A DNA stretch of 64,000 bases, from positions 583,121 to 647,120 of the forward strand of contig VZSR01000642.1 in assembly GCA_013398615.1 (NCBI GenBank), written 5' to 3'. This document shows positions 34,991-48,417 of the stretch, in pieces. The DNA comes from Brachypodius melanocephalos. Lineage: Eukaryota; Chordata; Aves; Passeriformes; Pycnonotidae. Positions within the stretch are counted from its first letter, which is position 1. Every line of letters starts with the position of its first letter. The notes beneath the pieces were generated by a model. It saw only the letters and a list, made by a program, of their open reading frames with translations, made no database searches and was not told where the DNA came from. The position numbers were made by a program, and so were the translations under genes.

Positions 34991-36929
34991 GGTTAATCCC
35001 ATATGTTATGCTTCTGAAGGATGGCCCCAATCCTAACCTTACAAAGATTTTTTTTTTACTGTATTTGTGTATTTTCAAAGGTTTTGCTTCTCTTCTAGCA
35101 TTTAATTTCTAATAATTCCTATATTAAGCAAATGTTTTAAGGGGAAAGGAGGGAGTACCTGCTGCTTGTAAAGCTCTGAATTGCTTATTAGTGGAAGCTG
35201 CATCATCCTGGAGTTGCTTCATCCCCAAGTGACTCAACACAATCATCATCATCATCACCACATCTCTTTTTGTGCACTTGCCTCTCCTTTATTTTTCCAC
35301 CCAAGGAAATCAGGATCTAAAAGGGAGCTTTGGAGCTTGTCTTGTTTGAAAAACCTCCAGATTTCTGGCTTGCTGTCACTGTCATCATTGAACAGCATTG
35401 CAGTCAGGTACCATGGTGATCTTAAACACTGCCACGCTGCCTGCATATACTTGTCAAATCATTTTTGTAAGGGTTTTTTTTATTGCTTTGATTCCAAGAT
35501 GCTGAAACAAGAGGCATAGCTAATTCCCACTACAATGTCAGTGCTATTTACCTGAGAAGAAACTCATTTTTAATGATTTGCTTAGTGCTTGTCAGCACCT
35601 GACTCCTTTGTATGGCTGTAGGTGCACAGAGAACAGCTTCTGACATGGGAATTTGCCTGAGTAAAAGTGCTGAAAACTGAAATACAAATGGAGCTCTGCT
35701 TCTGGACATGGCTTTCAAAGGAACACTTCTAAGGAACTCTCTGAAAGCAGAAATACAAAACAATATTCTCCTAACTTCCCATGGCCTTTAACTTGGTCAG
35801 GAGGCAATTCTTAACAGTCTTCTTCTGGCCTTGAAATGATTTTCTGAAGTGTGGAAAATGCATTGCACACAGACCTCAAACAGACCTGTTTTCAGCAGTG
35901 AGGAAAGCTTTCTTTTGAGGGCTGTGAAGTTTGAGAAAGCCAACAAACAAGTTAATGACAACCTTAAGTATAAGCATACCATAATTGTTTCTCTTTTTTT
36001 CTTCTAATTCATGGCTCACATAAGGTTCAAGTGGCCAGAAACACTAGCAATTACCTTACTGGGAAACTGGGGCAGGGGCTGGAAATAAATCTTTGAGTGG
36101 GAGAGCTTTCTTCTGGGAGAACTTTTACCAATATAAACATCGAAACACAGAAAATCTGCTTCTGTTATATCTAAATAACTCGTTGTGTTGGCTTGACAAA
36201 GGCTAGTTTTCAGCATCTAAAGGAAAAAGGGACTTCTACTGATTTTTGAGAGGGTTATTTGTTATTAATCTCAGGATCTGGGATTCAAAGTTGTTTGTTT
36301 TTTTTCTCCTACTTCAAAAAGAAGGCCACAGGCTCTTCTTCCTGGGACTGATCCCTGCAACACCTGCCTGAGGTCAGGCTTCCTGAGCAAATCCCTGGGG
36401 TTTTGTGTTCATTCAGCTGAAGCTGTGCCTCTAAGGCTGGCATTGCTTTTTGAAAAAGAGTCCAGAGAGCAAGATAAGGCTGGAGGTGATGAATTACTGT
36501 TGTGCTAATGGCTTGGGTTTCGCTGGGGATGGAGCTGAGATGGGGCAATGCTGCCTCGAAGAGGTGTTGTTACAGCAGGAATTCTGAAAGTACTGGAGGG
36601 GTTTGTTTGACTTGAATTCCAACTTTTCTGTGTGCTGCTCATCTTCCCTAGCATAGCCTCTGTCCGCTGTATTCCTGCTACACAGGGGCTTGGGGTGACG
36701 TCAGAAAATGCGAATTACGCTGAAAGGAGTGGAAGCAGGATGGTTTTTCCCCCTCTGTGCTATGGATCCTGACACACACCTTTGGATTGTTTCTTCAAGT
36801 TTGTTGTTCGTGGGAACAGTTCCCTGGAGCTTGTATCCAAAGTATCCTTGGAAGAGATCTTTCCCCTAAGGGAATACAAAATTAACGTGACCAGAATAAA
36901 AACAGTGAAGAAAACAACAGAACACAAAA
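34991..36929. other. COMMD1 intron 2, segment 4
   Basis: Unique sequence without a gene. A perfect cAMP-response palindrome TGACGTCA occurs at 36696-36703, with CpG sites nearby. Confidence 0.6.
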
Positions 36930-37470
36930 GATAAATATTATATGTACAATATTAGAATATCTTTGCTGTATGAATATAGTTTTAGTTCTGCTATTAACAA
37001 AACTTTAAAATAGTAATAGGATAGTTAATGTATAATTATACTTAAAATTAACCTGTCTGCTTAGTTTAAATAACATCCAGTGAACATATAATAAAGGCTC
37101 TACCACTGACATGTTAACTATCAACACCTGCCATCTGTAGAAAATATAGACCAAAGCCCAAATTAAAAGTTATAATAAAGACCAAAACCACAACCAGGAC
37201 ACACACATGCTCTAAAAAGACAAACCCAAAGAAGGGCCATACAAAATTGTTCATAGACTATATAAACTAGTTTATAAAAAAAAGCATAATAGTCTATAAA
37301 TATACAACAAGCTAATATAATATTTTTAAAATATCTCCAAAAATAATAAGTGTGCTCTTAACTAAATGTCAAACACCCAGCCATTTAACCCTTTGCTTTA
37401 GCTCTATCTCCTACTGTCTTTTTATTAAACTTTTTAAATTTTACCAAGAAAATAATCCTCATTTTTCACG
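36930..37470 (+). mobile_element. LTR-like family C, copy 1 (old)
   Basis: AT-rich repeat sharing ordered blocks with 57265-57880: GAATAT/GAATAA then CTTTGCTG, AATATAGTTTT, a GTCTATAAATATACAACA/GTCTGTGAATATGCAACA block, GTGCTCT, and CTCCTA-TGTCTTTT followed by AAATTTT(T)ACCAAG. It ends about CATTTTTCAC, typical of an LTR end. The 5' end is less clear. Identity is moderate, so both copies are old. Confidence 0.55.
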
Positions 37471-40153
37471 GTACCCATGCATGTGGTCACCGTTCATCAT
37501 CTTTTCCTGTCCTGCCCCTTGATCCCTCCAAAACCACACACACCTGCCTCTTTTGGGAGGTCACACTATTTAATCTTTTTGTCGACAGTGGTAAGAAAGG
37601 ATGAAAAGCAAGAGTTTGCTGTGAAAGGGATTTTTAGTGACGTGTTTGTCTCCTGTTAACTCGGTGACATTGTAATAGCTGTGCCTGTAACCTTATCCTT
37701 AAGTAAAAGCTGAGAGTTTGCTGATTGTTCCCCTCCAGAGCTGGAGTGGTGTCCTGTTCCCTCCTGTGTCTTTTACACTTTGACTCCTCGGTTTTTAAAA
37801 CAAGAAGGAAATTCAAGGTGAGTGCAATTTTTGGTGAGGGTTGCACATTTATAAAAGCTGTTGTACAAATAATGGAAAAACACTTTTATATCGATTAAAA
37901 GAGAGGGAATTTGTTCTTCTAATGCTCTAAATGAAACAAGTCTTCATCCACCAACTGATCATCTGTTGCCCACAGAAATATTCCTGTGTGGCTCTGAGTA
38001 GTTTTCTAGGCTTGGAAGCAAAGATGTGAACACTTCTGCAAAAACAATTAAATCTCTTTCATTCTACTTTCCTTTCTCGTTCCTTTGCCTGAGCCTGTTT
38101 TGCCTTTTGTTAGTCTTTAACAAGTACATCTTTATATCTTAAAAATACAGAATAATTGAAATTTAATATCATACCAATATTTTTGCAGTGAATACCTGTC
38201 AGAGTATGAAAGATTTGTCATAGGGTTAATAAAATTACTTAGACATTGTATCTTACAAAACCATAGGAGACTGTTAATGTATCCAGCTGCTGACTGTGGT
38301 GTTTGGAGCATGGCTATGAAGGCAGACAGAATTAAATCCAAATTCTTTTATCTTTTTATTAGAAGATGTCAGTGCGTTCTAAAAACCAACCATTTATTCA
38401 AGGCTGAAGCATCACCTACAATGGTAACATGACTTTCTGTCTGAGCAGGAAGCAGCCAGCACAGTCTCTGGAGTTTTTTCACCAGGGATGAATCCACAGG
38501 AATGCCTGCTGACCTCTGTGTCTTGAACTTCCAGCTTAACTTAGCCTGCTTTCCCTGGATATCCTGTGCACTCCTTGGGTGAGGGAGTTTCATGCCAGGG
38601 AGCAGCATGAAACTCAGAATTCAGAAGCTGCTTGAAAAAAACATACCAAGAAATACACAGGTCAAAAAGAGGGGAATTTTAGTCAAGGTTTTATTGGTAA
38701 TATTTGTAATATTCCTTTATGGGAATATATGTTCTACTTGTAAACCAGCAAAAGAGTTGTGTTCCTTTGCTTCTTAGGAAATTTGTAACTATTTCTCTTT
38801 GAAATTAAATCTCAGATAATTCATGGCTAAGGGAAAACCTCATATTTCACTGAGTGGCTTTCTGTGGAAGGAGCTGTCTGGCCAAACACTGCAGTGTGGC
38901 TGATAGCAACTTAAAAAGACTTCCCAAATCCTCACATTTTGATGCTGTCAGCTGTCTGTGTTATCGTAACATTGCATGTATTGACATGGACAAAAGAAAA
39001 AAAAAGGAGGAGCAGAAGAGGGTGTTGAAGTGCTGGGCTGTAGCTGTTGGGTGCTCCTGGTGAGGATGAGCAAAGTGTTTGTCTTTGGAACAGGAGAGCC
39101 CAGCCCACAGCAGCCGGATTTTAAAGTTGTGGTTTTGTTTCTGTTCTCCTGAACAGGCGGAAAACTTTGTTTTTGTGGCGTTTCTGGAGAACAAGGTTAA
39201 ATTCTTTCAGGCCAAGTTCATTGTATCTGACCTGGGGAAAAAAAAAAAAAAAGTATTTTATTCTTATCTCTAAAGTGTATTTGAAATGAAAATGCAAGAA
39301 AAACAGTAAACAATGATGGAGACAGGGCTATTTCTGTCATGATACTCTGCCTTCTGTTCCCTGTGCACACACTGTAATTTATTGTTGTATTTGTGCCTGC
39401 ATGAGGTGAGTTCCACACCATGCTTAAACCATCTATGAATTACCTCTGCTAAGTGATGTTTTGCAGAGAGTGCAGGGAGGAGAAGCCCTTTTGCCTCATG
39501 TTGTGGTCAGAGAAGTCTCTCTTCATTCTAGCAGGGAAGACGTTTCCCTACAAAATTCAGCTTCTTTCATGTTGGCTTGCTCAGTGAAATGAGTAATGAG
39601 GGAAACACCTCACAAAGAGGAAGCAACACAGCATCTCCTTTATTAGCAGTGTTTCAGTTTGGCACCTTTAGGCTTTTCTCCATGAAAAACATGGTAAATG
39701 TTCGCTTGTCTTAGGCTTTATTTCTTCAGATCACTGTTTGGTGTGCTCATGTGGGAAGGATCAAGCCTTCTGTTGTTTCCTGGGCACTGAATTGCAGTCC
39801 TTGTTGCAGGAGTGTAAAGTCACATCTCCCAAGAAAGGCGGTTTTGTCTGCTGAAGTGCTGGTGGCCAAGTCCCGGCCAGCAGCGCCGTGTGCCCAGCTG
39901 GGCAGCACTTGGATTGTCACAGCTCTGCTTCTGGGTTGGGCTGGGATCGGATAGAGGGCATTAACCACCAAAATGCTGCTGCCTGCCTGTTCACAAATGG
40001 GTGCTTGAAAAAGCTTTTGGGGCAGGGGGTGTTTTCTCAGGGACAGGGCTTGTTTTCCCAAGGCATTGCCTGCCATCCTGTTACACCAGAACTCTGGCAG
40101 CTCTTGAGGTTGGTGCCTCGACATGATGAGCACATCCCTGTGTCAGAATGTCC
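37471..40153. other. COMMD1 intron 2, segment 5
   Basis: Unique sequence. No gene or classified repeat is recognised. A 13-base A-run lies at 39238-39251. Confidence 0.6.
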
Positions 40154-40728
40154 TGTGGCTCCTTGTTGGAACTCTGGGCACTGAGAATTTCAGCCTTTCT
40201 GTGCTGACAGGCACTGACCCCCAAGCAAACCCTGCATTCACCTGAGGCCGTGGAAAAGGCTCCCAAAATTGAGTGACAGCACTGGGATTGTGAGTGTGGA
40301 GTTTGAACAGAAGTGTGTGATACCACAGGGTGGAAAACTTAGAGTTTAAGGGTTTAGAATATAGTAATAGATATAAAGCAAGATGGAGGTTTTAGGGCAG
40401 AGGCTGCATCCTTCTTTTTCACCTTCTTCATGGGTCTGGGTGGTGTTTTGTAATTGGATAGAAAAGTCTGTATGGCAGACCACGGGTGGTTGGTTATTGT
40501 GTTAAAAGTAAAAATAATTTAGTTTCATTTGTGCTTGAAAGACCCTTGAAAGAGTTAGAGACAGAGCCATTTTCTACCTTGTTCACTAGAACTCAACTTT
40601 TGAGACTGTAACATAGATAAGAATTAATAAACAACTGAGTCCAAACACAAAAACAGCGTCTCCCAATTATTAATCCTGGCTCTATCAGAAGAAAAGAAGA
40701 TAACAAAACCAACAGTTCCTCAACCACA
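40154..40728 (+). mobile_element. LTR family B, copy 2
   Basis: Reverse-complement partner of 27534-28117. It starts TGTGGCTCC and ends near CCACA. It has GATATAAAGCAAGA near 40371 and AATAAA near 40626 in the plus sense, consistent with an LTR read plus. It lacks a short segment present in copy 1 (the stretch next to CAATTTGTGCTT), and its last 30 bp are rearranged, so the right boundary is approximate. Confidence 0.7.
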
Positions 40729-42743
40729 GCCTATCCAGGTCACCTGAAAAGCTTTAGGGACACTTTGTGACCTGAAGTCATGCTCAGAGTATGAACCCAG
40801 CCCCTCACCCTGTCAGGTGCACTGCGTTCACTGCTGAGGGTGGAATGTTTGCATCAGCTGCTGTTCAAATAAACATGATTGCTTTGGAATTTGTTTTTTG
40901 GACAATACACATCAATTGTGTGGTGAGGCTTTTATTGGCAATTATATGTTTGCTTTTCCCTCATAAAGTTACTTATGCACTGAGTCCTTTGATTTAAGAG
41001 ACCAGTTTATTGGGCAGATACATCCTGCTGTGTCCTCAGGTTATCCCTGTGAAATGTCCATCACCCATCCCCTGAGCTGCCAAGCTTCATTTTCTAAGAG
41101 GGGATTTTAATGAATTTGTGGTTTATTCTAAATGACATTGCCCATTTCTAAGAATACTCTTTGTTACTTTAGTGCTAAATCTCATAAAACACAAAAATAT
41201 TTAATTATTACTGTTGTTCAGGGAATCTGGAATTCATTGCATATATAGAAAAATACTCTGGTGTTTTGTTCTTAGTTGATGACTAAGCTTTGCTTCAGAA
41301 ATAATTGGTAATTCTTCAAATAATACTTGTTCACAGAATTAGCTAAGAGTGGGTACTCTTTGTCCTAAAGGAGAGAGAAACTGATAGTGTTCAATATTTG
41401 TCCAGCTGCCTTCCTACTCCTCCCATAAGTACTTAAACCGTATGTAAATAATCACTTAGAGTCAGTCCATTTTGCATTGTTTTAATTAAAGCCATCTCTC
41501 CTTCCTCTGTAATTTCTCTTAGAAAAACCACCTATAGCAAAAGTTTTTGTGACATGTTTGGCATGGATAAACCGTCAGGTTTTTTAACTTTTTATTTAAC
41601 TTTTAGAAAGACTTGGGAGAAAAACAGATTGTTCAAGAAAGGATGGTTTAAGGAAAAGCCTTGTTGAAGGTCACGGTCTTTTCCTACGTTCACTTTGTAT
41701 TTTTCATTGTCATCTGTTACTTAAAATGTCCTCAGGTTCGGGGTTGTTCTGGAGTTTATTTGGAATGCCTCATGACAAGCTTCAGAGGGGTTATTTGTAA
41801 TGCTGTGCCTTGGGGAGGGTGTCCACAACTGCTAATCCAGGAGCAGGAGTTCAGGCTGAACCTGGGGAGTTGCAGGCTGTGACACATCCTGCACTTTCAC
41901 ATACCTGGAGAGCTGAGTAACCATTTTCTGACTTTCTTTCCTGAGGCTGCTGCACTGGAGCTCTGTCAGAAGCCTGTAGGTTTGGTAGTTCTGAGGAAAA
42001 CAGAGGATAAAGGCGCTAATTCTGTTTCTAATTCCTTTGGCATGCATAAGGTTCAGAGGATAAGGAGGCAACGATGCCTTTTCAACTGGATCATTTGTTT
42101 TAGTCTTAAGGGCAGCAAGCTATTTTTAGAGCTTTATATCTGTGGTGTGAGCTAACTGAGGTGTTTTGAAGTTCAGTCCAACAGGAATAGGGATTGTTTC
42201 ACCAGCAAAGGTGAAGAACTTTGTTTTGTAAGTTGCAATCAGTGTTTAGTTACTCTGTCCCCGTTTGTTTTGTTTTGGTTTGGTTTGTTTTTTTTTAATG
42301 TGGATCACAGTTGTGAGAAGATTCAGGACACAGATAGCGAGCAAGGCTGCTGAAACAAATGCACCCAGGGAGCAAAATTGAAAGGGTTTTGGAGATGCAT
42401 TTTGCTTTTTTTTCACATGGATTGCTGAAAATAACTTTGCTTTTCATGTTACAGAATGTGGATTGTTTTACATAACTGGCTGATGAGCTCATCAGTGTTC
42501 AACAGCATAAACGAATAAACCCAACCCAGATGCAGCACCAGCCTCAATTAAACCTTTCATTAGCAGATTCTGTAGACCTTCATTTCCTACATTTTTTGGG
42601 ACAAACTTCTTAAGAGGTATCAATAAACAAAGTCATGAGAGGCAAATGCTGAAGCTTTCTGGTGATCCAAAGGTGATTTCTTATCTGCAGAGGGATGAAG
42701 TACTTGGCTTGGACAATGAGGAGCCAGTGGGCTGCAGCTCAAG
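40729..42743. other. COMMD1 intron 2, segment 6
   Basis: Unique AT-rich sequence with no recognised gene or repeat. Confidence 0.6.
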
Positions 42744-42852
42744 TCCTCTCCTCTCCTCTCCTCTCCTCTCCTCTCCTCTCCTCTCCTCTCCTCTCCTCTC
42801 CTCTCCTCTCCTCTCCTCTCCTCTCCTCTCCTCTCCTCTCCTCTCCTCTCCC
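42744..42852. repeat. (TCCTC)n pentanucleotide microsatellite
   Basis: About 21 uninterrupted TCCTC units (107 bp), pure pyrimidine on the plus strand. It produces artificial open frames of alternating S/P/L and R/G/E on the two strands, which are not genes. Confidence 0.98.
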
Positions 42853-45800
42853 CCTTTCTTTCTCTTTACTCTTCTTAACCCATGCACTGAGATTCCCAGA
42901 TGATGCTTTATAGATAAATTTACTCCCAGCCTTTTGGAAGTTAGCACACCGAGCGCTCTGTTGATCAGGATGTTGAGTGTTTTGCTCTGTCCACCTTTAA
43001 CCCATCAGATTTTCCAAGATGTGCAAATAAAGGCTTAAGAAAAACCAGTAATTATTGCTAATGAAACCTTCAAATGGGCGTAACATTCAGCTGAGTGAAT
43101 GACCTGGACATCAGCACAGGGGATTACACTCACCCTTGCTCTACTGAGAATATTCAAGCCTTGCATTAATCAATGTTGCTGGATGTAATAGCAGAAGTTT
43201 GCAGTCTCAGGTTTGGATTGTACTTTTATGGACGTGGAAGGAACTCTGATTAGAGCTCTGATTTCAAAAGCACACGGTGTAGAAAACTGAAAACCAGGAG
43301 AAAAGCCTTTCTGAGGCGAGATGCTTTCCTCAGTTCTTGATGGATGCCTGCATGGCATCCCTTTAAAAAACAAAACTTTGAAATACAGATGAAAAATTCC
43401 TCCAGACTCCTGGAATAATGTCTGGAGTTGCAGACAGGAGACAGTCCCATTGTTTTTAGTTCTGCCTGGTGTTTCTTCTGGTCATTGATGATCAGCCCTC
43501 TCCTGGCACAGGGAGCTTCAAAGGTCTTCAAAAGACAGTGGCTTTTTCCTTATTTTGGATGGTAGGAGGGGTAGGTAGCACTGCATGCTGCCAAGGCTTT
43601 TGTTTCTGAGAGGGCAAGTCTGCAATGCGAGGGTTTTTCTGTGAATTTGAGGATCTGAAAGATTCCTTGGTCATAATCTTGGGTCTTTCACATCCCCTCA
43701 CCTTCCTCTGTGTTTTAGGATACAAAGCCTGTCTTGCAGCTCTGAAAATTCATCCAAGCTTGGGTTTGGCTGTGAGCTGCCTGCTTGTATTGATCTCTTC
43801 TTCACCAATGACTTAAAAACAAGTCCATTTACTTAAAAACAACTCCAGTTGTTGTCATCTGACAGAGGCGATTGATTTCTGTGAGAGGCAATTGATTTGT
43901 GGGGTTCTTCTCTGCTTCTTTAAAATCCCCTTTTTATTTCAAAGGGAAACAGTCTGGATTTATGGGTACTGTCATTAATGGAAGGTAAATATATCTAGAA
44001 TTCATGTAAAGCTCCCTTTGAAGGATAAAAAGCAACTGTCACATGAGCGTTTATGCAAACATAAAAGCACCACCAATATAAACATTCATAGGTTGCATCA
44101 TCTCATCTCAAACCTTTTCAGGGTCTTTTTTCTTTCAAGAAGGAACTATAAAGATATTTTTGGAAACTAGATTATAGACTAGACACATTGAGCAAGATAA
44201 AAATCCACATACAACCTGGCTCTCTGTAAAGCTTATGCAACAGGTTTGCAGCCTTACACAAACTGTTCCCTTGCTGCATGTGATGCAGCTTTGTATGACA
44301 GGAGTCTGGTGTCATCTCTGCAGTTCTTAAAGCAGAACTGGGTAATCCATGAACAGAACACTAAGGGCATTAGAGACTAAATGGGAGGCTAATGACTGCT
44401 GATGGATTACTGAATTGCAGGGTTTGAAGCTCTCAGCGTGGTCTCTTGCCCTGTGGACTGGCATCTCTTTCAAATAACCAGCCTGGCTCAGGCATTAAAG
44501 GAAAAGCTTTGCAAGAACTTCCTTGCTGCAACAGGATTCACATTATTGAATTGAGGATGTTTGCTTTCTTGTGCAGACCACACAGAACATAAAATTCTGG
44601 TAATAAAGCCAGTCCTTGATTAGATATTTAAAATATATGGTTGTCTTGCTGTTCTCCTCATATGTGTGGGGTGCTTTGTAGAGCCTTCCTGTAAAGCACT
44701 TTAGCCATGTAGACAGGGTGATTTAAACAACTTGTTGGGTTGAGGAAACTTCCAAGAAGCAGGTGAGGAGGATCTCAATTCATGGCCATGGCTCTCCTCA
44801 TGCAGTCAGAGGTGGCAGCTTTTCGGTGGCCCTTTCCCAGGAAGGAGCCCCGTGGTGTTTTACCATGGGAAGCCAAACTCCTGGAAGGTCTGCATGTGTT
44901 CCAGGCTTTTTCTAATGGCAAACCTTCAAATTCATGCCAAGGTACTGAAGTGTATTTCTGAGGCAGATTTTGTTTAAAGGCTGCTTCAAATTTTACTTTT
45001 CCATCCAAAGTTGTGTTGTCCTTCACAAGAAGTACATCTCAGAGTGCTCAGTTATGTGCCTTGGCATATCTGATTGTTGGCTGAGGGGAAAGGGAAGAAA
45101 ATACGTGCTAATTTTGATTTCTTCAGCCAGAACCCTTTAGTGTGTGTTGGATTGTTCTGTCTGTTGGAATGGTTTTGAAGGGGTTTCTTCCTCTTCAGCA
45201 AGAAACATTTCTGTATTCACTTTAAAGAGTGCTGGCCTGTTGTGTCACCTATGAAAACATTTCTACTGATGGCAAGTTCTCCCCAAAATGAAACTGTGAG
45301 CTGCTACACTTGGTGACTCCAAGGATGGACCATTCTTCAACTTCTACACCGTATTTTTCTCCCGACAACCTTTTTCCTACTGTTTTCTTTTTCTTTTCTT
45401 GCTGCATCTGTTCCTCTTTCCCACTTCGTGTCAAAGCACATTCATCATTAATATTTGTACATGTGGCTGAAAAATGGCCTTTCTAAAGCTGCTTTTAGCT
45501 GAGCTGTAAATATTGAGCAGCACATCCACCAGTACCTGTGGGACATCACTTGTTAAATACTGCTGCTATTAAATGCCCCAGGTTTGCATCTGTGGGGTAG
45601 AAGTGTTCTAGGATGCTCAACCCATGGATAACTGGCCCAAAAACATAATACCAGAATTAGGGAGAGGAGGGACATGCCTCAAAATGAGTGAGTGCTGGCA
45701 TTAGGCCCCTTCTATTTAATACAGCATTGGGACAGTGCGTGTAGAATGGGATCACCTGCTTGGGGGTTGTGAAGCCTGAAATATTTTGCTCTGAGTGCTG

Positions 45801-47392
45801 GATGTAAGTGCTGGACATTTCGGCTGTGTCACACACAGGTGTCTCCAAAGCAAAAATAAGGGTTTGTGGTTTGGGGGTTTGTTTGGTTGGTTGGTTGGTT
45901 TGTTTATTTTTAAGGGAGAAAACCAACCCAACAACTCTGTTTTGCCCTTCATAGCTGAAAACTAAGAGGACAGTGATTAGAGCTTTTACCTAAGACCAAA
46001 AAAAATTAGGAAAGCTGCTTTTCTGCCCATTTTATCTAATAGCAATAAATCTCATTGAGCTGAGTGCATCTGTCCATATGGATGTGGCTATTCTGAGACT
46101 AAAGAACTTTTCACAGTGCCCCTGGTGCTTCAGACCTAGGTGCCAGGCTCTTTTTGCTCCTGCAGTGGTTATGTTCTGGTGGGTGAATCTGTAGACATCA
46201 AATAAAGCATCAAATGCCAGCCCCTCATTATAGTTAGAGAAATGGGTGTTACCTGGGGGTAAAGTGTGGTGATTCATTTTTTTAATTACAAGAAAATGGC
46301 TTTCAAATGTTCTGTTTCTGGTGATACAGTCTCTATTCAAGGTGTTGTCTTTTGAAAGTCTGATCCCAATTCTAACCACTGTGGAGTTTGTTATTTGAAC
46401 TTATTTCCAGTGTGAGTATCCCTCCCAGGCTATTATTTTTACATGCTTAAAAACAAAAAGAAGGTAGCTTGGAGTTTAATGCAGCCAGATCAGTAAATAA
46501 GATTAATTTTTCAGCATTTCTATCCCTCCATCTTCCCCATCCAGAGCTCCTGAAGGGGATCTCTCTTTTTATTGTCCTTTACAGATGTTATCTCGAGTCA
46601 TTATACCCATTTTAAAGGGGTTGAGGGGATGGTCCAGACAGCTGTCACTGTCTTCATCCTGTTCATGAATGATCCAAAGAACAGCATCCCATTCCTGGAA
46701 GCTCTAGAGCTTCGTTTTTCATTTTGACTAATTGTTTTCTTGCAATAATGAGCAGTAGTGACTTCACGAAGCAGGGTCTCCTGGCACCGAGCTCATTAAT
46801 GACTCACTGTGTCTTTAGCAGCAGTTAAAAATACGCTTTTCCACACTTTGAAAAAGCCCTGGTAGGTTTTGCTCACAAAGGAAGCAATGCAATGTGTGGT
46901 GGGAGTGAGTGGAGATGTGTTTCCTGATCATTTTCTGTTCATGACTGTTTTGAGGCACAGAGTCCAAGGCAACCAAAAACTAAGCAAGAAAAGGGGGATT
47001 GCATGAGAGGTCTGGTCCAGAGAAAAAATATTGTCTGAAGTGGGTTTTTTTGACCCTCTTGCCTCATCCTTAACTCCTCTACAGAGAAATGCTGTGTAAG
47101 GACCACCTCATGTTTTTGAGGCTCATCTGCAGTGGGAGCACTAAAATTAGTCCCCTGTTCTTTGGCTTTCTTGGAGATTTCATGGTGGAAATTTCATCAG
47201 AGATGTTCTTGTAGAGCAGCTGGAGGACAGGGGAGGGCAGGGGAGTGCATTATGCATCTGGGATAACCTCAGGAGAGGTTTCCAGCAAGGGAAGTCCCTC
47301 ATGGCTCCTCTCAAGGGGTTCACAGGCAGCTCCATTCTCATGGATGTCTGATTCCCATGTTTTAGTTGCTTGATTTAACCATACTGTTACTG
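42853..47392. other. COMMD1 intron 2, segment 7
   Basis: No gene is recognised. Small tandem duplications at 43810-43905 (ACTTAAAAACAA twice, then GAGGCRATTGATTT twice) and a GGTT run near 45888. Confidence 0.6.
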
Positions 47393-47478
47393 ATTTATGT
47401 GTTTTCCCTGACCCATCAGTGAAGAACCATTGAGTGCTATAACTCTCTTCACTGATGGGTCAGGGAAAACACATAAAT
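47393..47478. repeat. Perfect 33-bp inverted repeat (20-nt loop)
   Basis: Left arm 47393-47425 begins ATTTATGTGTTTTCCC. Right arm 47446-47478 ends GGGAAAACACATAAAT. I checked all 33 positions by eye and they are exact complements. The 20-base spacer does not pair, and the match stops sharply on both sides. As RNA (intron 2 is transcribed) it would form a long unbroken hairpin. I read it as an inverted duplication. It is not classified as a microRNA. Confidence 0.95.
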
Positions 47479-48417
47479 TATGGTTTCTGTTGTGAGGGCA
47501 AGTGATGTAGTTCACTGTCTGAGCTGGAGGTGCATCTCTGAAGCTGCTGCTCAGGATTGACCACTGACTCATTCCAGCCCAAGGTCTGTGACTGCACTTC
47601 CCTTGGGAAGATAGGAAAAACACAGTGAGGTTAAAAAAACAAAAATCCAAATCTGTTGTTGTCTGTCCCTGTTTTATTGATTAAAATTCAGCCTGAAAAT
47701 GGTACAATCCCTTTGCAGCAGCACAGCATTCCGAGAGTGGGTTCAGTGTTCCTTCTGGAAAGCACCTCTAGGGTGTTTTGCAGCCAGGGTGTGTTGTTCT
47801 GGTTTGATGGCACACCAAAGAGGTATTTGATTTCTTTGTGTGACTGCCTGGCTTTCTTAAAAGGTACAGTGGAAGTTCCTGTTTTGAAAGTTACTATTTT
47901 TTTTTTTTTTTTTGTTGTTGCTTTTTTTGGTGCAGGGGGTGCTCGTGGTGCCTCCCCTGCTCTGCTGCCACACAACCACAAAAAATCCCAAACCACGACC
48001 AAACACTGCCACTGCGCTGGTTTGAAATGAGAAGCTGAGGTCTGTAATATCAATTTAAGGTATTTTATCAGCATTTAATTACAGGCTGCATACAGAAGTA
48101 GGACAAAGCCATTAAAATGGTAGTGCTGAGTTCTCTTCAAGAACTGTTTCTTGGGGATCCAGTCAAAGGAGGCCAGAAATGCCAAATTCTCTCCCTGGTT
48201 ATTTCAGGAGCTCCACCGTACCAGTAACTTTTTCATAACTCAGGTTGATATTTTAGAAATATCTTTACACCTCTACAACTTGTTTCCAGAAATGTTAATT
48301 GAGCTGGTGGGATGAAAGGCCATTTCAAATGTAAAACTGCTTCCCAGCACTCTTTATCTCAGTATAATCCATTTTTTTCCAAGGAAATTAAGGCACATTT
48401 TAAAACATCCAGCAGTA

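Noticed and set aside
42646..42947. Open frames with SSPLL or RGEER repeats on both strands
   Set aside because: They are artefacts of the (TCCTC)n microsatellite, which lacks stops in several frames.
47393..47478. Calling the perfect hairpin a microRNA gene
   Set aside because: Known pre-miRNAs usually have bulged stems. A perfect 33-bp stem with abrupt ends fits an inverted duplication better, and there is no expression evidence.
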